A stretch of 22,694 bases of DNA from JBDTVS01 sp040007095. GTDB lineage: Bacteria > Acidobacteriota > Vicinamibacteria > Vicinamibacterales > CAVVIG01. The first letter of the stretch is position 1, and each line of letters opens with the position of its first letter. Below the pieces are notes generated by a model, which was not told where the DNA came from, ran no database searches, and worked only from the letters and a program-made list of their open reading frames with translations. The stretch covers positions 1-22,694 of the forward strand of contig JBDTVS010000189.1 of assembly GCA_040007095.1 (NCBI GenBank), read 5' to 3'. Below, piece by piece: positions 1-7,995 of the stretch. A program made the translations under genes and the position numbers.

Positions 1-1
1 C

Positions 2-910
2 GCCAGTACGGTCCGCAACTACACGCAGCGCGTCGGCCAACGACTGGAACGCCACCAGGACACCCTGCCCATGGCGATTCCGCGCGCACCCGCCGACGAC
101 GTGGTGCTGGGCTTAGACGGCGGCTATGTTCGAAGCCGACAGCCGCGTCCCGAACGGACCTTTGAAATTGTCGCCGGCAAGGTGCTGAATGACCAAGACC
201 CAGCGACACGGTTCGCGTTCGTCCGCGAGGGGAGCGTGAGTGGCGGGGAGACCATCGCGCGCCTGCTCCGCCAGTGCGGCACGACGGCCGAGACGCGCGT
301 CACCGTCCTCTCCGACGGCGACGCCGGATTGCGCGCGATCCAACGCGCCGCGGCGCCGGACGCGGCGCCGGTGCTCGACTGGTTCCACATCGCGATGCGC
401 TGGCAGCATGTGCACCAGCTCGCGATCGGCGCGATCCATCAGGGTCAGTCTGCCGAGGCGCGCACCTGGTTGCTCGATCGCATCGACCGGGCGAAATGGG
501 CCCTCTGGAACGGTCAGCGCTTGAAGACGCTCGCGCACCTGTCGGAGCTGCGCGTGTGGACGTGGAACGTGCGCGCGAACCCGTCATGGCTCGAGCACTT
601 GCGCACGCACCTCAGTGAGCTGACGTCCTATCTGGACGCGAACGCCGACTCCTTGCCGAACGATGGGGCGCGGTATCGCCAAGGCGCCGCGATCTCTACC
701 GCCTTTGTCGAATCGGCCGTCAACGAGATCGTGTCGCGCCGGATGGTCAAGCGCCAGCAAATGCGCTGGAATCGCGAGACCGTTCAGCCGTTTCTCACGG
801 TCCGAGTCCACGTGCTCAACGATACGCTTGAGAATGCCTTCCGGCACTGGCATCGAGCGTTCAGACCAGCCGCGAATGCCGAGACGGTCCCCGCGGGAAA
901 AGCGGCGTAG
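2..910 (+). CDS. ISKra4-family transposase, 5' end outside window
   Basis: The open frame runs into the left edge of the window, so the N-terminal domain is missing; an internal ATG at 71 is unlikely to be the real start. The visible part matches the DDE catalytic half of ISKra4-type transposases: a first acidic residue in GLDGGYVR (Asp16 counted from the ATG at 71), a second in VLSDGDAG (Asp82), a WFHIAMRWQHV segment, and a C-terminal STAFVESAVNEIVSRRM-KRQQMRW block that carries the likely catalytic Glu. The enzyme would cut and join the ends of its own element. The gene ends 20 bp from the point where a minus-strand acetate kinase frame is interrupted, which agrees with an IS right end. Family assignment rests on remembered family motifs, and I am fairly sure of it. 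Confidence 0.85.
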   Translation, partial: ASTVRNYTQRVGQRLERHQDTLPMAIPRAPADDVVLGLDGGYVRSRQPRPERTFEIVAGKVLNDQDPATRFAFVREGSVSGGETIARLLRQCGTTAETRVTVLSDGDAGLRAIQRAAAPDAAPVLDWFHIAMRWQHVHQLAIGAIHQGQSAEARTWLLDRIDRAKWALWNGQRLKTLAHLSELRVWTWNVRANPSWLEHLRTHLSELTSYLDANADSLPNDGARYRQGAAISTAFVESAVNEIVSRRMVKRQQMRWNRETVQPFLTVRVHVLNDTLENAFRHWHRAFRPAANAETVPAGKAA

Positions 911-929
911 GGCGCCCCACGATTTTGCA
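911..929. repeat. Putative right terminal inverted repeat of the ISKra4-type element
   Basis: The 19 bases GGCGCCCCACGATTTTGCA follow directly after the transposase stop and precede the host gene. Their reverse complement resembles ends I remember for ISKra4-group elements. The partner repeat is outside the window, so this is not proven. Confidence 0.4.
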
Positions 930-930
930 T

Positions 931-1086
931 GCTCTCGTCAACAATCCGCATGGAGTTGTTCGGCTGCCCGATCCGCTCGGCTTCGAGCGCGCAGGCGAGC
1001 TCTTCTTCGTCACCGCTGCTGTAGACCGCGGCCTTCAGGCTCGACGAGCCCGCGTTGACTGTCAGGACTCGGCAGCGGATCGCCAA
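931..1086 (-). pseudogene. ackA: Acetate kinase, 5' fragment cut by ISKra4-type element
   Basis: Acetate kinase transfers phosphate between acetyl phosphate and ADP/ATP in acetate metabolism. The fragment reads VLTVNAGSSSLK at residues 7-18, the N-terminal N-x-GSSS-x-K signature of the acetate/propionate kinase family, followed by ALEAERIG and MRIVDES. Family-like sequence stops after about 52 residues, where the IS begins; the intact enzyme is near 400 residues, so the protein cannot be active. The start is a TTG only 3 nt after the cydB stop, which points to translational coupling in a cydA-cydB-ackA operon. The rest of the gene should lie beyond the IS, left of the window, if this was a simple insertion. 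Confidence 0.75.
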
Positions 1087-1089
1087 GCG

Positions 1090-2127
1090 TCACGCGGATA
1101 TCACCGTCGACACCTTACCTCGAAACATGCGATAGACGAAGACGACGTAGCCCGCCGCCAGCAGCATACCACCGCTCCACCACACCAGGCCGATGGTGAG
1201 GGCGTGCCGCCCTGCGGCCGCGTTGAAGATCGTGAGATTGAGGTCGCTGTTGCTGCTCGACGGCAGGAGACTCGGATACAGCGCCGCCGCGGCCCCGGCG
1301 CACATCGCCACCAGGAACGCCGATGAACTCGCAAATGCGCCGCGTTCGCGGCGGCGTTGAACGGCGACGGGCAAGGCGGCCAGCGCGAGCAATACCGTGA
1401 GTGGAATGACGACGATGGCCGGGTGGCCCCGATAGTTCGCGAGCAAGCCCGGCCGCACGTAGATGGTCGACGCCAGGCTCACCACGGTCAGCAACGCGAG
1501 CGCGGGCCAGAGACGCAACGCCAAGCTGCGCGCGCGGCCGTTCAATTCACCCTCGGTCTTGAGCGCGACGTAGGTGGCGCCATGTACGGCGAGCGCGACG
1601 ACCGCTGTTATCGCGCCGATGACTGTGTACCAGTCGAGAATCCCCGGCTGCGGCCCGACGCGCCAGTTCGTCCATAACGGCTCGAAGAAGTAGCCGTCGG
1701 GCTGCAAGGGCACGCCACGCAGCACATTCGCGAGCGCGGCGCCGTAGAACACGGCGAGGAGCAGGCTGGCGAGCGCAAAGCATCCGTCGAAGAGCCCACG
1801 CCACACCGTGGAGGCGATGTGCATCCGGAACTCGATGCCGATGCCGCGCAGAATCAACAACCACAGCACGATGGTCAGCGGCAGATAGAATCCGCTGAAT
1901 GCGGACGCGTAGAGAAGCGGAAACGCAAAGTACAACGTGCCGCCACCGGCGATCAGCCACACCTCGTTCCCGTCCCAGACCGGACCAATGGTCCGCAGCA
2001 CGATCTGGCGATCTGATTCCTCGTCGGCGATGAGCAGATGCAGGATGCCGGCGCCGATGTCGAACCCGTCCAGGACAACGTATGCGGCCAGCATCAAGGC
2101 GACAAGCACGAACCAGATCGTCTCCAC
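1090..2127 (-). CDS. cydB: Cytochrome bd ubiquinol oxidase subunit II
   Basis: CydB is the partner subunit of the quinol-oxidising, oxygen-reducing bd-type terminal oxidase in the cytoplasmic membrane. The 345-residue product begins ETIWFVLVALMLAAYVVLDGFDIGAG, a typical CydB first helix, and contains the signature GPVWDGNEVWLI. Several further hydrophobic helices follow, and the length is normal. I chose the GTG at 2127 because the family N-terminus starts there; a longer frame to 2271 would run back through the end of cydA. A GGAGGG lies about 10 nt upstream. Only 7 nt separate it from the cydA stop, so the two genes form an operon. Because cydA is truncated, the oxidase is probably not assembled from this locus. 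Confidence 0.92.
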   Translation of the reverse strand: METIWFVLVALMLAAYVVLDGFDIGAGILHLLIADEESDRQIVLRTIGPVWDGNEVWLIAGGGTLYFAFPLLYASAFSGFYLPLTIVLWLLILRGIGIEFRMHIASTVWRGLFDGCFALASLLLAVFYGAALANVLRGVPLQPDGYFFEPLWTNWRVGPQPGILDWYTVIGAITAVVALAVHGATYVALKTEGELNGRARSLALRLWPALALLTVVSLASTIYVRPGLLANYRGHPAIVVIPLTVLLALAALPVAVQRRRERGAFASSSAFLVAMCAGAAAALYPSLLPSSSNSDLNLTIFNAAAGRHALTIGLVWWSGGMLLAAGYVVFVYRMFRGKVSTVISA

Positions 2128-2134
2128 GCGTCGC

Positions 2135-3106
2135 CTACCCTCCGCTGCTCGTGAGTGCTTCGCTGACGTCAGCCCGCGGGCCGTGTACGAGTTCGTGGGA
2201 CACGGGAACGAGGAAGAGAATCGCCAGCGCGGCGTACAGGCCCATGAATCCCAGCAGGGTAAACAGGCCATTGCCGGCGCCCACCTGTGGCGACGGCCCG
2301 GCCGTCGTCCGCATGAGCCCGTAGACCAGCCAGGGCTGGCGGCCGATCTCCGCGGTCATCCATCCCGCAGTATTCGCAATGTACGGGAAGGGCGCCGAGA
2401 GCATCAGGACCCACAACATCCAGCGGCTCTCAAAGAGTTGCTGGCGCCACAACAGCATCATCGCCAGGACCATCACCACCACAAACAGGGTCCCGAGGCC
2501 CGCCATGATGTGATAGCTGAAATACAGCAGCGGGATGTTGGTCGGCCACTGATCGTGCGGGAATTCGTTGAGCCCCTTCACTTCGGCCGTCGTCGTGCCG
2601 TAGACGAGAAAGCTCAAGGCGCGGTGCACGACGATCGGGTTGTCGATCCGCTGGTGCTCGGCGTCGGGCTGGCCGAGGATGACGAGCGGTGCACCTGTTT
2701 CGGTCTTGAACAAGCCTTCCATCGCGGCCGTTGTGACGGGTTGATGGCGCGCCATGTATCGCCCCTGCAAGTCGCCGGTCGGAAAGATCTGCACAATCGA
2801 GGCAAGCGCGCCGGCGACGACCCCGACGCGAAGAAAGGTGCGAGCCTGAATGCGGAACGACCCGTCGAGCAGGTAGTACGCGCCCGTGGCCGCCATGACA
2901 AAGGCGCCCGTGACGAGCGCACCGCACATGTTGTGTGCGTACTGCAGCAGCGCCCACGGATTCAGCAGCAGCCCCCAGAAGCTCGCGACGTCGTACGCGC
3001 CGTTCGGCAACCGCGTGTACGCGACCGGATGCTGCATCCACGCGTCCGTGACGATGACGAAGAACCCGGAGAGCCAGGAGCCGATGAACATCGCGACCGA
3101 CGCCCA
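2135..3106 (-). pseudogene. cydA: Cytochrome bd oxidase subunit I, N-terminal part removed at IS edge
   Basis: CydA carries the quinol site and the haems of cytochrome bd. The remaining ~324 residues read in frame from the IS edge as WASVAMFIGSWLSG, then NAWMQHPV-like DAWMQHPVAY, an AHNMCGALVTGAF helix whose His fits the haem ligand equivalent to E. coli His186, a Q-loop with HQPVTTAAMEG, and the GWMTAEIGRQPW signature that includes the Met393 equivalent. About 120 N-terminal residues are missing, including the first haem-ligand His and the first helices. At the Q-loop the position of E. coli Lys252 appears to be Thr while Glu257 is kept; this may be a subfamily trait. The break coincides exactly with the 15-bp inverted repeat of the IS at 3107. 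The missing 5' part is not on the other side of the IS. Confidence 0.88.
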
Positions 3107-3121
3107 CCTGTGGGTCTCGAA
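3107..3121 (+). repeat. Left terminal inverted repeat of the 1.2-kb IS
   Basis: CCTGTGGGTCTCGAA matches the reverse complement of 4297-4311 at all 15 positions. The cydA frame is family-like up to the base before it. Confidence 0.85.
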
Positions 3122-3152
3122 TTGCCAATTCTCGCGCTGAATCGAGAATTGG
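3119..3152. repeat. Nested palindromes just inside the IS left end
   Basis: GAATTG-C-CAATTC at 3119-3131 is a palindrome. It overlaps a perfect 10-bp stem: CCAATTCTCG at 3125-3134, an 8-nt loop, and CGAGAATTGG at 3143-3152. The half-sites share the CAATTC/GAATTG core, so they could be repeated transposase-binding sites, or a hairpin that shields the transposase start from outside transcription. The sequence is seen; the role is inferred. Confidence 0.6.
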
Positions 3153-3197
3153 ACAACGTTGCGGGGCGCCCGACGCCTGACCTACGCTAACGCGCGC

Positions 3198-4289
3198 ATG
3201 AAGAACGTTCTGCTCACCCTGCTGCACCTGGCCGTCATGACCGCGAAGCTGTGTGGCCCAGGCGGCGTGCGCGCGGTGATCGTGGAGAATCTCCTGCTCA
3301 AGCAGCAACTGATCGTCCTGCGCCGTGGTCGTCGGCGTGCGCCGAACCTGACGCTGATCGAGCGACTGCTCTGCGGATTCTGGTCGCTCTTCCTCAGTCC
3401 AGGACGCATCCGAAAAGTCGCGGTCGCCCTCCGCCCTTCGACACTCCTGGCGCTTCATCAGGCGTTGGTGCGTCGCAAGTACCGCCGTCTGTTTTCATCG
3501 CGGCCGCACCCCAAGAAGCCCGGTCCGAAAGGGCCAGACGAGGCACTCATCCAAGCCATCGTCGAACTCAAGTCGCGCAATCCTCGGTTCGGCGGTCCAC
3601 GGATCGCGCGCATCATCTCGCGCACGTTCGGGGTCGACGTCGACAAGAACGTCGTGCACCGCGTGCTCGCCAAACACTATCGCCCGACCTCAGGCGGAAC
3701 CGGACCCTCGTGGTTGTCGGTCATCGGCCACGCCACCGATAGCCTCTGGAGCGTGGACCTCTTTCGCTGCGAGTCGATCGTGCTCCGGAGCTACTGGGTG
3801 CTCGTGGTCATGGACCAGTTCACGCGTCGCCTCGTGGGCGTCGGCGTGCACTGCCGAGCCATGACCGGCGTCGATGTCTGCTGCATGTTCAACGCCGCCA
3901 TCCATGGTCAGGGCACACCGCGGCATCTCAGCACCGATCATGACCCGCTGTTCGAGGCGCACCGTTGGAGGGCGAATCGTCGAGTTCTCGCGATCGACGA
4001 GATCAAGTCCGTACCGTATGCGCCGCGGTCACACCCGTTCGTTGAGCGCCTGATCGGAACAATGCGGCGCGAATTTCTCGACCAGGTGCTGTTCTGGAAT
4101 GCCTGCGACCTGGAACGGAAGCTGAGCGAGTTCCAGGCTTACTACAACGCGGCACGTTCTCACGCGTCGTTGGACGGCCACACGCCACTGACCTTCGCCA
4201 GCGGACACGCGATGGCCCCTGCCGATCTGAAACATGTGCGCTGGGTCTCCCACTGCAGGGATCTCGTCCAGCTCCCGGCTGCCGCCTGA
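3198..4289 (+). CDS. IS transposase with rve integrase core (single ORF)
   Basis: The 363-residue protein is a DDE transposase of the kind usually annotated as integrase core domain protein and related to IS3/IS481-type enzymes. I chose ATG 3198 (MKNVLLTLLHLA) because members of this group start there; the frame is open further back into the IS end. The N-terminal part has ENLLLKQQLIVL and a helical DNA-binding region. Catalytic residues are visible as Asp187 (LWSVDLF), Asp247 (LSTDHDP) and Glu283 (HPFVERLIG), with the usual 35 residues between the last two. The C-terminus has YYNAARSHASLDGHTPL and WVSHCRDLVQLP. No frame damage is visible, so the enzyme may be active. Confidence 0.9.
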   Translation: MKNVLLTLLHLAVMTAKLCGPGGVRAVIVENLLLKQQLIVLRRGRRRAPNLTLIERLLCGFWSLFLSPGRIRKVAVALRPSTLLALHQALVRRKYRRLFSSRPHPKKPGPKGPDEALIQAIVELKSRNPRFGGPRIARIISRTFGVDVDKNVVHRVLAKHYRPTSGGTGPSWLSVIGHATDSLWSVDLFRCESIVLRSYWVLVVMDQFTRRLVGVGVHCRAMTGVDVCCMFNAAIHGQGTPRHLSTDHDPLFEAHRWRANRRVLAIDEIKSVPYAPRSHPFVERLIGTMRREFLDQVLFWNACDLERKLSEFQAYYNAARSHASLDGHTPLTFASGHAMAPADLKHVRWVSHCRDLVQLPAAA

Positions 4290-4296
4290 CAACGAT

Positions 4297-4311
4297 TTCG
4301 AGACCCACAGG
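4297..4311 (-). repeat. Right terminal inverted repeat of the 1.2-kb IS
   Basis: TTCGAGACCCACAGG is the exact complement of the left end. The DUF4159 reading frame is family-like (HAVDI) up to the adjoining base and changes inside the repeat. Confidence 0.85.
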
Positions 4312-4832
4312 ATGTCGACTGCGTGGTATTCAGGCAGCGCCTTCGCCATCTCGCCCTGGAAGACCGACCACGCGTACTCGCCCCAGAAGTCGTCCGCCCA
4401 GAGGAATCCGCCCTTGAGGAGGTAGACGCGGAGCCGTGCAGCCTCGTTGTCGTCGAGGTACAGCGCGCCGGGCTCCGTCATCATGATGAACGGGCACTTG
4501 TAGAGTTCGTCGTCGCTCAGCTGCAACACGACGTTCTTGTACTTTCCGGTGGCGTCCTTGCTGACGATGGTGCTGGTGAGCTCGGACAGGCGATAGGTGA
4601 GGTTGATGTCGGCGCGGGGGTAGTCCACCGACCATCCGTTGCCGTCGCCGTTCGGATTCTGCCGGAACATGATGCGGCAGAATCGAAACGCGCCGTCGTA
4701 CGCTGGATTCTCGGCGCGGACGAAGAGGCCTCCGAACCCGCCGCGCCGGCGCTGGGCGGCCGCCGTCGCCGCGACGCCCACGACGACGAGCAGCACGAGA
4801 GCGGTCTGCCGGTGCTGCCCCACCCCGATCAT
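4312..4832 (-). pseudogene. DUF4159 domain protein, 3' part removed at IS edge
   Basis: The first ~173 residues of a DUF4159 protein remain. They start with a short hydrophobic leader (LVLLVVVGVAATAAAQ), consistent with export. Family-like sequence follows: FRFCRIMFRQNPNGDG, DYPRADINLTYRLSELT, LYKCPFIMMTEPGALYLDD and YLLKGGFLWADDFWG, then HAVDI at the IS. The domain is thought to resemble a glutamine-amidotransferase fold in cell-envelope or gliding loci, but its activity is not established. The start ATG at 4832 lies 11 nt after the stop of another minus-strand frame, so both belonged to one operon. The missing C-terminal portion is not found next to the other IS edge, where cydA lies. Confidence 0.8.
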
Positions 4833-4843
4833 GTTGCCTGAGT

Positions 4844-5011
4844 CTACCGCGTCTTGGCGCGTTCGCGGAACCCGCGCGCACCAGGGTTGCGTCGCACGGC
4901 GCGCTCAGCCTCAACCTGGAGTTCGATCGCTTGCTCCACGGTTGGCAGAAGCCCCGCGGCTCCAAACTGGGCGGCGGACGTGCCCGCGACGATGACCGCA
5001 CCGGCTTTCAC
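4844..5011 (-). pseudogene. C-terminal fragment of an unrecognised protein upstream of DUF4159
   Basis: A minus-strand frame reads KAGAVIVAGTSAAQFG, then GLLPTVEQAIELQVEAERAVRRNP and ends FRERAKTR with TAG at 4844-4846. Its composition and close spacing (11 nt) to the DUF4159 start make it a plausible gene end. Upstream of 5011 the frame stays open to about 5080, but the opposite strand there reads as an outer-membrane barrel end, so I place the break near 5011. I do not recognise the family. The fragment is too short to assign a function. Confidence 0.4.
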
Positions 5012-5267
5012 GATCAATGGCTTTACCGACGTTTCGTTCTCGCAACCCGGGGGGTGGGCGCTCCGCGCCAGCGCGAAATATCAGGTCACCCGACACTGGT
5101 CGCTGGAGCCGTATTATGTGCACGAGCATCCCATCAAGCCTGGAAGAATGTCCGTCGGGCGAACCTCAGGTCGGCGCTTGGGATATCCTCTCGACACTGG
5201 AGCACCGATCGACTTGATGGACACTTCGGGCACGTGCATGGGGCCGGCTCGCATCGAAACCTCGTGA
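5007..5267 (+). pseudogene. Outer-membrane beta-barrel C-terminal fragment
   Basis: The reading frame gives FTDVSFSQPGGWALRA followed by SAKYQVTRHWSLEPYYVH. Alternating hydrophobic strands and the phrase KYQVTRHWSLEPYY are typical of the late strands of TonB- or porin-like barrels in Acidobacteriota. After about 5123 the sequence no longer looks like a barrel, and no start codon or signal peptide belongs to it. It abuts the previous minus-strand fragment at the same point, so both are probably leftovers of a rearrangement. Bases 5268-5452 hold no gene that I can support. Confidence 0.35.
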
Positions 5268-5452
5268 GATCAGACCGTCGGCTTCGCGCCGTCCGCACCA
5301 CCAACCCGCCGACGTCGGGGGTCGTGTCGGTGGACGCATGATCTCGCGTCCCTTCACGCCGCCAATGACGCTCCTGTCCGCTCCCAGCCCTCGACCACCC
5401 GCGCGTAGGGATGTGGCATCGCGTGGCATCGGCGCGGTCGACGACCGCGGTG

Positions 5453-6228
5453 TTATCTGAGTACCGTGCGAACGCTACGCACGCGCTGACCGGTGACAGC
5501 ATTGAGGAATGCCGGCAGGACGGGATTGATCAAGCGGTAGTACAACGAGAGGGCGGGTAGGTATCCGCGCTTGCTGGGCATCTGCTGTCGAAATATATGC
5601 GATGAGATGAGCGTGCCCGCACGTCCATCGATGAACATGACGGTCAGCTTCAACGATCCGCCGCGATTTCTTTTTGTGAAGTGCAGCGTGCCTGTGACGA
5701 TCAGCGGCTCCTGATGCTCAATGCCCAGCTGTCTCCAGAAGGCAACGTTCGCGAACACATGGCGTCGCGCCTCCAGGTCTTGTTCGCTCCTCAAGGGCCG
5801 ACCACGCACGTCCTCCTGCCGGCCGTCACCATCTGCCGCCCCGGTACTGGCCGATTGTTCAGCAGCGATCTGCGCAAGCTGCAGGATGTCTGTCTCAATG
5901 ACGTGCAGTGGCGTGTGTAACCGAAGTTGATCGCGCAGCAGCCGCACGGTTTCCGCATTCGTGTCAATTTCGGTTGAACCGGCCACCATGAAGCCCGCAA
6001 CGAGCACGCGCGTGAAGGGCGAGACGTCCAGCCCGCCGGCACCTCGACGGTGATCGCGGGCGATCGAACACACCCGGCGCCGGCCACGATGACGCTGCCC
6101 ACCACGATCGACAGAGCAAGCGAGCGCCACGGGTCTCGCCGGCGCCTTGCTCGAATCGTCCCGTCCGGCCCCGTTTCACATGCGCCGTCGTGTCGCGATC
6201 GCGTTGAGATAAAAGCTTCCTTTGTCAA
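5453..6228 (-). pseudogene. Predicted lipoprotein of unknown function, frameshifted
   Basis: Two overlapping minus-strand frames make one protein. The first, from about 6228 (TTG; start uncertain), holds a membrane segment SLALSIVVGSVIVAGAGC that looks like a lipoprotein signal with the lipobox Cys. The second carries the body: FTRVLVAGFMVAGSTEID, a segment on vector-like residues LRDQLRLHTPLHVIETDIL, FANVAFWRQLGIEHQEPLIVTG, VMFIDGRAGTLI, and ends with a terminal region YLPALSLYYRLINPVLPAFL. I have seen this body in exported proteins of Acidobacteriota, but no activity is known. The frames join near 6035-6045 at a GCCGGCGGGC stretch, where a single-base change would fuse them. It is either a true lesion or a sequencing error. 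Confidence 0.6.
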
Positions 6229-6664
6229 GTGCGCCGCGGATTTGGTCTGGGCACCCGATCCGGACAGGGGAGGGGCGCGTCAGCTGTAGTGAGACGACGC
6301 CGTGACACCCACCTCCTCATAGACTTGCGGGCTTCCATTTTGTCCATGACGGTCCTTCGAACATTACGTAGAGCGTGGGGAGTTCCGCCATCGTCAGCGT
6401 CGCTGCTTAGAAGAACCGGCCGATGGATCACGACCACCAGCGGACGCTGTCGAAAGACCAACAAGTGCTTCTCGATCAGGTCATGACGGCGCCCTCGTCA
6501 GTGTGCGAAACGCACCTTTGAGCGGTGACGGCTGCGGTATGCACGCAGGACGAGATCACCACGATCAGCGTCGACATCACCGGCGGTGTCGGTGCTTCGG
6601 CGACGTTAGTGCACGCGTGCGACGGAGAAAATGCTAGACGCGGAAGTTCGCGGCGCGGAGAGGT
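6229..6664. other. 436-bp stretch without a recognised gene
   Basis: Short frames on both strands show no family-like sequence, no signal peptide and no convincing ribosome-binding site. I see no repeat or RNA gene here. It lies between the 5' end of the lipoprotein gene and the 3' end of the VCBS gene, both transcribed leftward, so it may contain the promoter of the lipoprotein gene. Confidence 0.5.
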
Positions 6665-7429
6665 CTACGACAAGGAATTAGCGGGATTCGAGGGCGGGGC
6701 GCGCGGAGCGATCGGGGAGAAATGGACGGGCGGTTGAAGCGGACCGTGACCAAGGTCTCGAACGGATCCGTGGCACCCCGACGGCGGAGTTCGAGCGACC
6801 ACGACGCAACAATGATGTGCACCGGCAGACGACGGCCCGCAGATCGGCGCATTGAGCGGCGATTCGCGCGTGTCCAACGCCCGCAGCGGTCCGATGGCCG
6901 CGAAAACGCGTCGAACCTCAGCCGAGGCGAAGCGGCCGTGGCCATCATTCAACCAAACACCAACCGGCTCGCCAGAAAGGAAACCGGTGACGACGACGTC
7001 CAGATCATCGTCGTCATCGACGTCAGAGACGTTGATCTTGAGCGCATCCTGACTCGACTCGAATGCGACGGCGTGAGGTGCTCGTCCTGAGACGGAGAAC
7101 TCCATCCGATAGGCGTAGGCGCCGCCCCAGCGCCCCAGCGAATCAGCGACTGCGATATCGGGGATTCCGTCGGTGTTGAAATCGGCGACCGACGTCGACC
7201 AACCGAACGGCCGCGCCGCGGTTCCGAGCCTGAAGGGCACCGCAGCGACAGCAGCGCCGACGCCCGCGTGATGGTCGGCCCGCGCACGAACGGCTGGGTT
7301 CTGATCGTGGTCAGGCGCCGCCAGAACGGTCGCGGGCAACAGGACCGCCAGCGCGAGCCAGACGCACCCATCTGCAAGGCGGCGGATCGCCGCTCTCACG
7401 ACCACTGTGGTGACGGAAAATCTTCTCAA
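6665..7429 (-). CDS. Secreted FG-GAP/VCBS repeat protein
   Basis: The 254-residue product from a TTG at 7429 begins with basic residues and a hydrophobic stretch at about 22-38 (WLALAVLLPATVLAA), a Sec signal peptide. Two FG-GAP/VCBS-type units follow: STSVADFNTDGIPDIAVADS with the metal-binding DFNTDGIPD (from ~83) and INVSDVDDDDDLDVVVTG (~134-149), then VWLNDGHGRF (~158-167). Such repeats build Ca-dependent beta-propeller blades; two alone suggest a partial propeller or a truncated family. The open frame extends to 7798 but that part overlaps transposase traces, so I reject the longer start. The last third is low complexity and could be frame-altered; it ends SPIAPRAPPSNPANSLS, like the end of the EF-hand-like protein at 8239. 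Confidence 0.55.
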   Translation of the reverse strand: MRRFSVTTVVVRAAIRRLADGCVWLALAVLLPATVLAAPDHDQNPAVRARADHHAGVGAAVAAVPFRLGTAARPFGWSTSVADFNTDGIPDIAVADSLGRWGGAYAYRMEFSVSGRAPHAVAFESSQDALKINVSDVDDDDDLDVVVTGFLSGEPVGVWLNDGHGRFASAEVRRVFAAIGPLRALDTRESPLNAPICGPSSAGAHHCCVVVARTPPSGCHGSVRDLGHGPLQPPVHFSPIAPRAPPSNPANSLS

Positions 7430-7627
7430 GATCGTATCCGGAGCTTGATCGTCTGGGCACCGGATTATACACGCGCGCCACTCCCCTCGCCCAACGTCCT
7501 CCGACCCAGAGTGTGCACTGAGTTTTGCGGTAAGACAGCGCAGTTCCGGTGCAATGGGCTCCCGGCGTATTAACAACGCGGGGCAACGTCCACGGCCCTC
7601 GGTCCGGGCACGGGCACTCGTGAAATC

Positions 7628-7678
7628 CGGTTGATGGCCGTCGACCGGCCATTTGGTCCACGGCTCGGTGACCTGGTC
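7628..7678 (-). pseudogene. Trace of an ISL3-like transposase tail
   Basis: The minus frame reads VTEPWTKWPVDGHQP, close to the LTEPWSNGPVEGQINRLK block near the end of ISL3-type transposases. A shift to the next frame at the end gives INRI. It is only 17 residues long, so the match may be by chance. Confidence 0.3.
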
Positions 7679-7995
7679 TTGGACCGCAGGCAGAATAGGC
7701 GACCGCCTGACTATGAGTCGCTTTCGACGACGGCTGTTCCGGACGACACCCCGAAGAATCGGCCCAGGCCGCCGAGTTCTTGTGCACGGCTGGCGCAATT
7801 CAAATGAGGTGAAACCGATCGGCGACCCGCACGCTTGTTATGCGCCGCGATGGACGCCATCAGCATACGGGCCATGACGGTCGCGGTGATGACACAAATC
7901 GACCGACGAGCCTCGAGTCAGTCGGCGACGGCATCGGCGGCGCGCACGGCGAAGACATCGACGATGCGCCGGCGTTCCAAATCGACGAGGATCGT

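Larger units (their letters stand above)
1..930 (+). mobile_element. Right part of an ISKra4-type insertion sequence
   Basis: The element contains the transposase and about 20 bp after its stop. The right boundary is placed near 930 because the acetate kinase reading frame on the minus strand loses its family-like sequence there. The left end is outside the window, so inverted ends and target duplication cannot be checked. Confidence 0.65.
3107..4311 (+). mobile_element. Complete insertion sequence with integrase-core transposase
   Basis: The element is 1,205 bp and is bounded by a perfect 15-bp inverted repeat (CCTGTGGGTCTCGAA at 3107-3121 and its complement at 4297-4311). It holds one transposase gene. 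Flanking bases (CGCCCA left, ATGTCG right) show no target duplication, and the two flanks belong to different truncated genes, so this copy has probably taken part in recombination with another copy, or the join is an assembly artefact. Confidence 0.85.

Noticed and set aside
1937..3190. Long plus-strand open frame (417 codons) across cydB/cydA
   Set aside because: It is antisense to the recognised cydB and cydA genes, is rich in Arg, His, Pro and Gln as expected from reverse reading of GC-rich code, and has no family-like sequence.
6423..6521. Short plus-strand frame of 32 codons beginning MDHDHQRTL
   Set aside because: There is no ribosome-binding site, no neighbour in operon spacing and no recognisable sequence; frames of this size are common by chance.
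7430..7798. N-terminal extension of the VCBS protein to 7798
   Set aside because: The extension precedes a good signal peptide, is Arg-rich, and overlaps a short transposase-like trace; exported proteins begin at the signal peptide.
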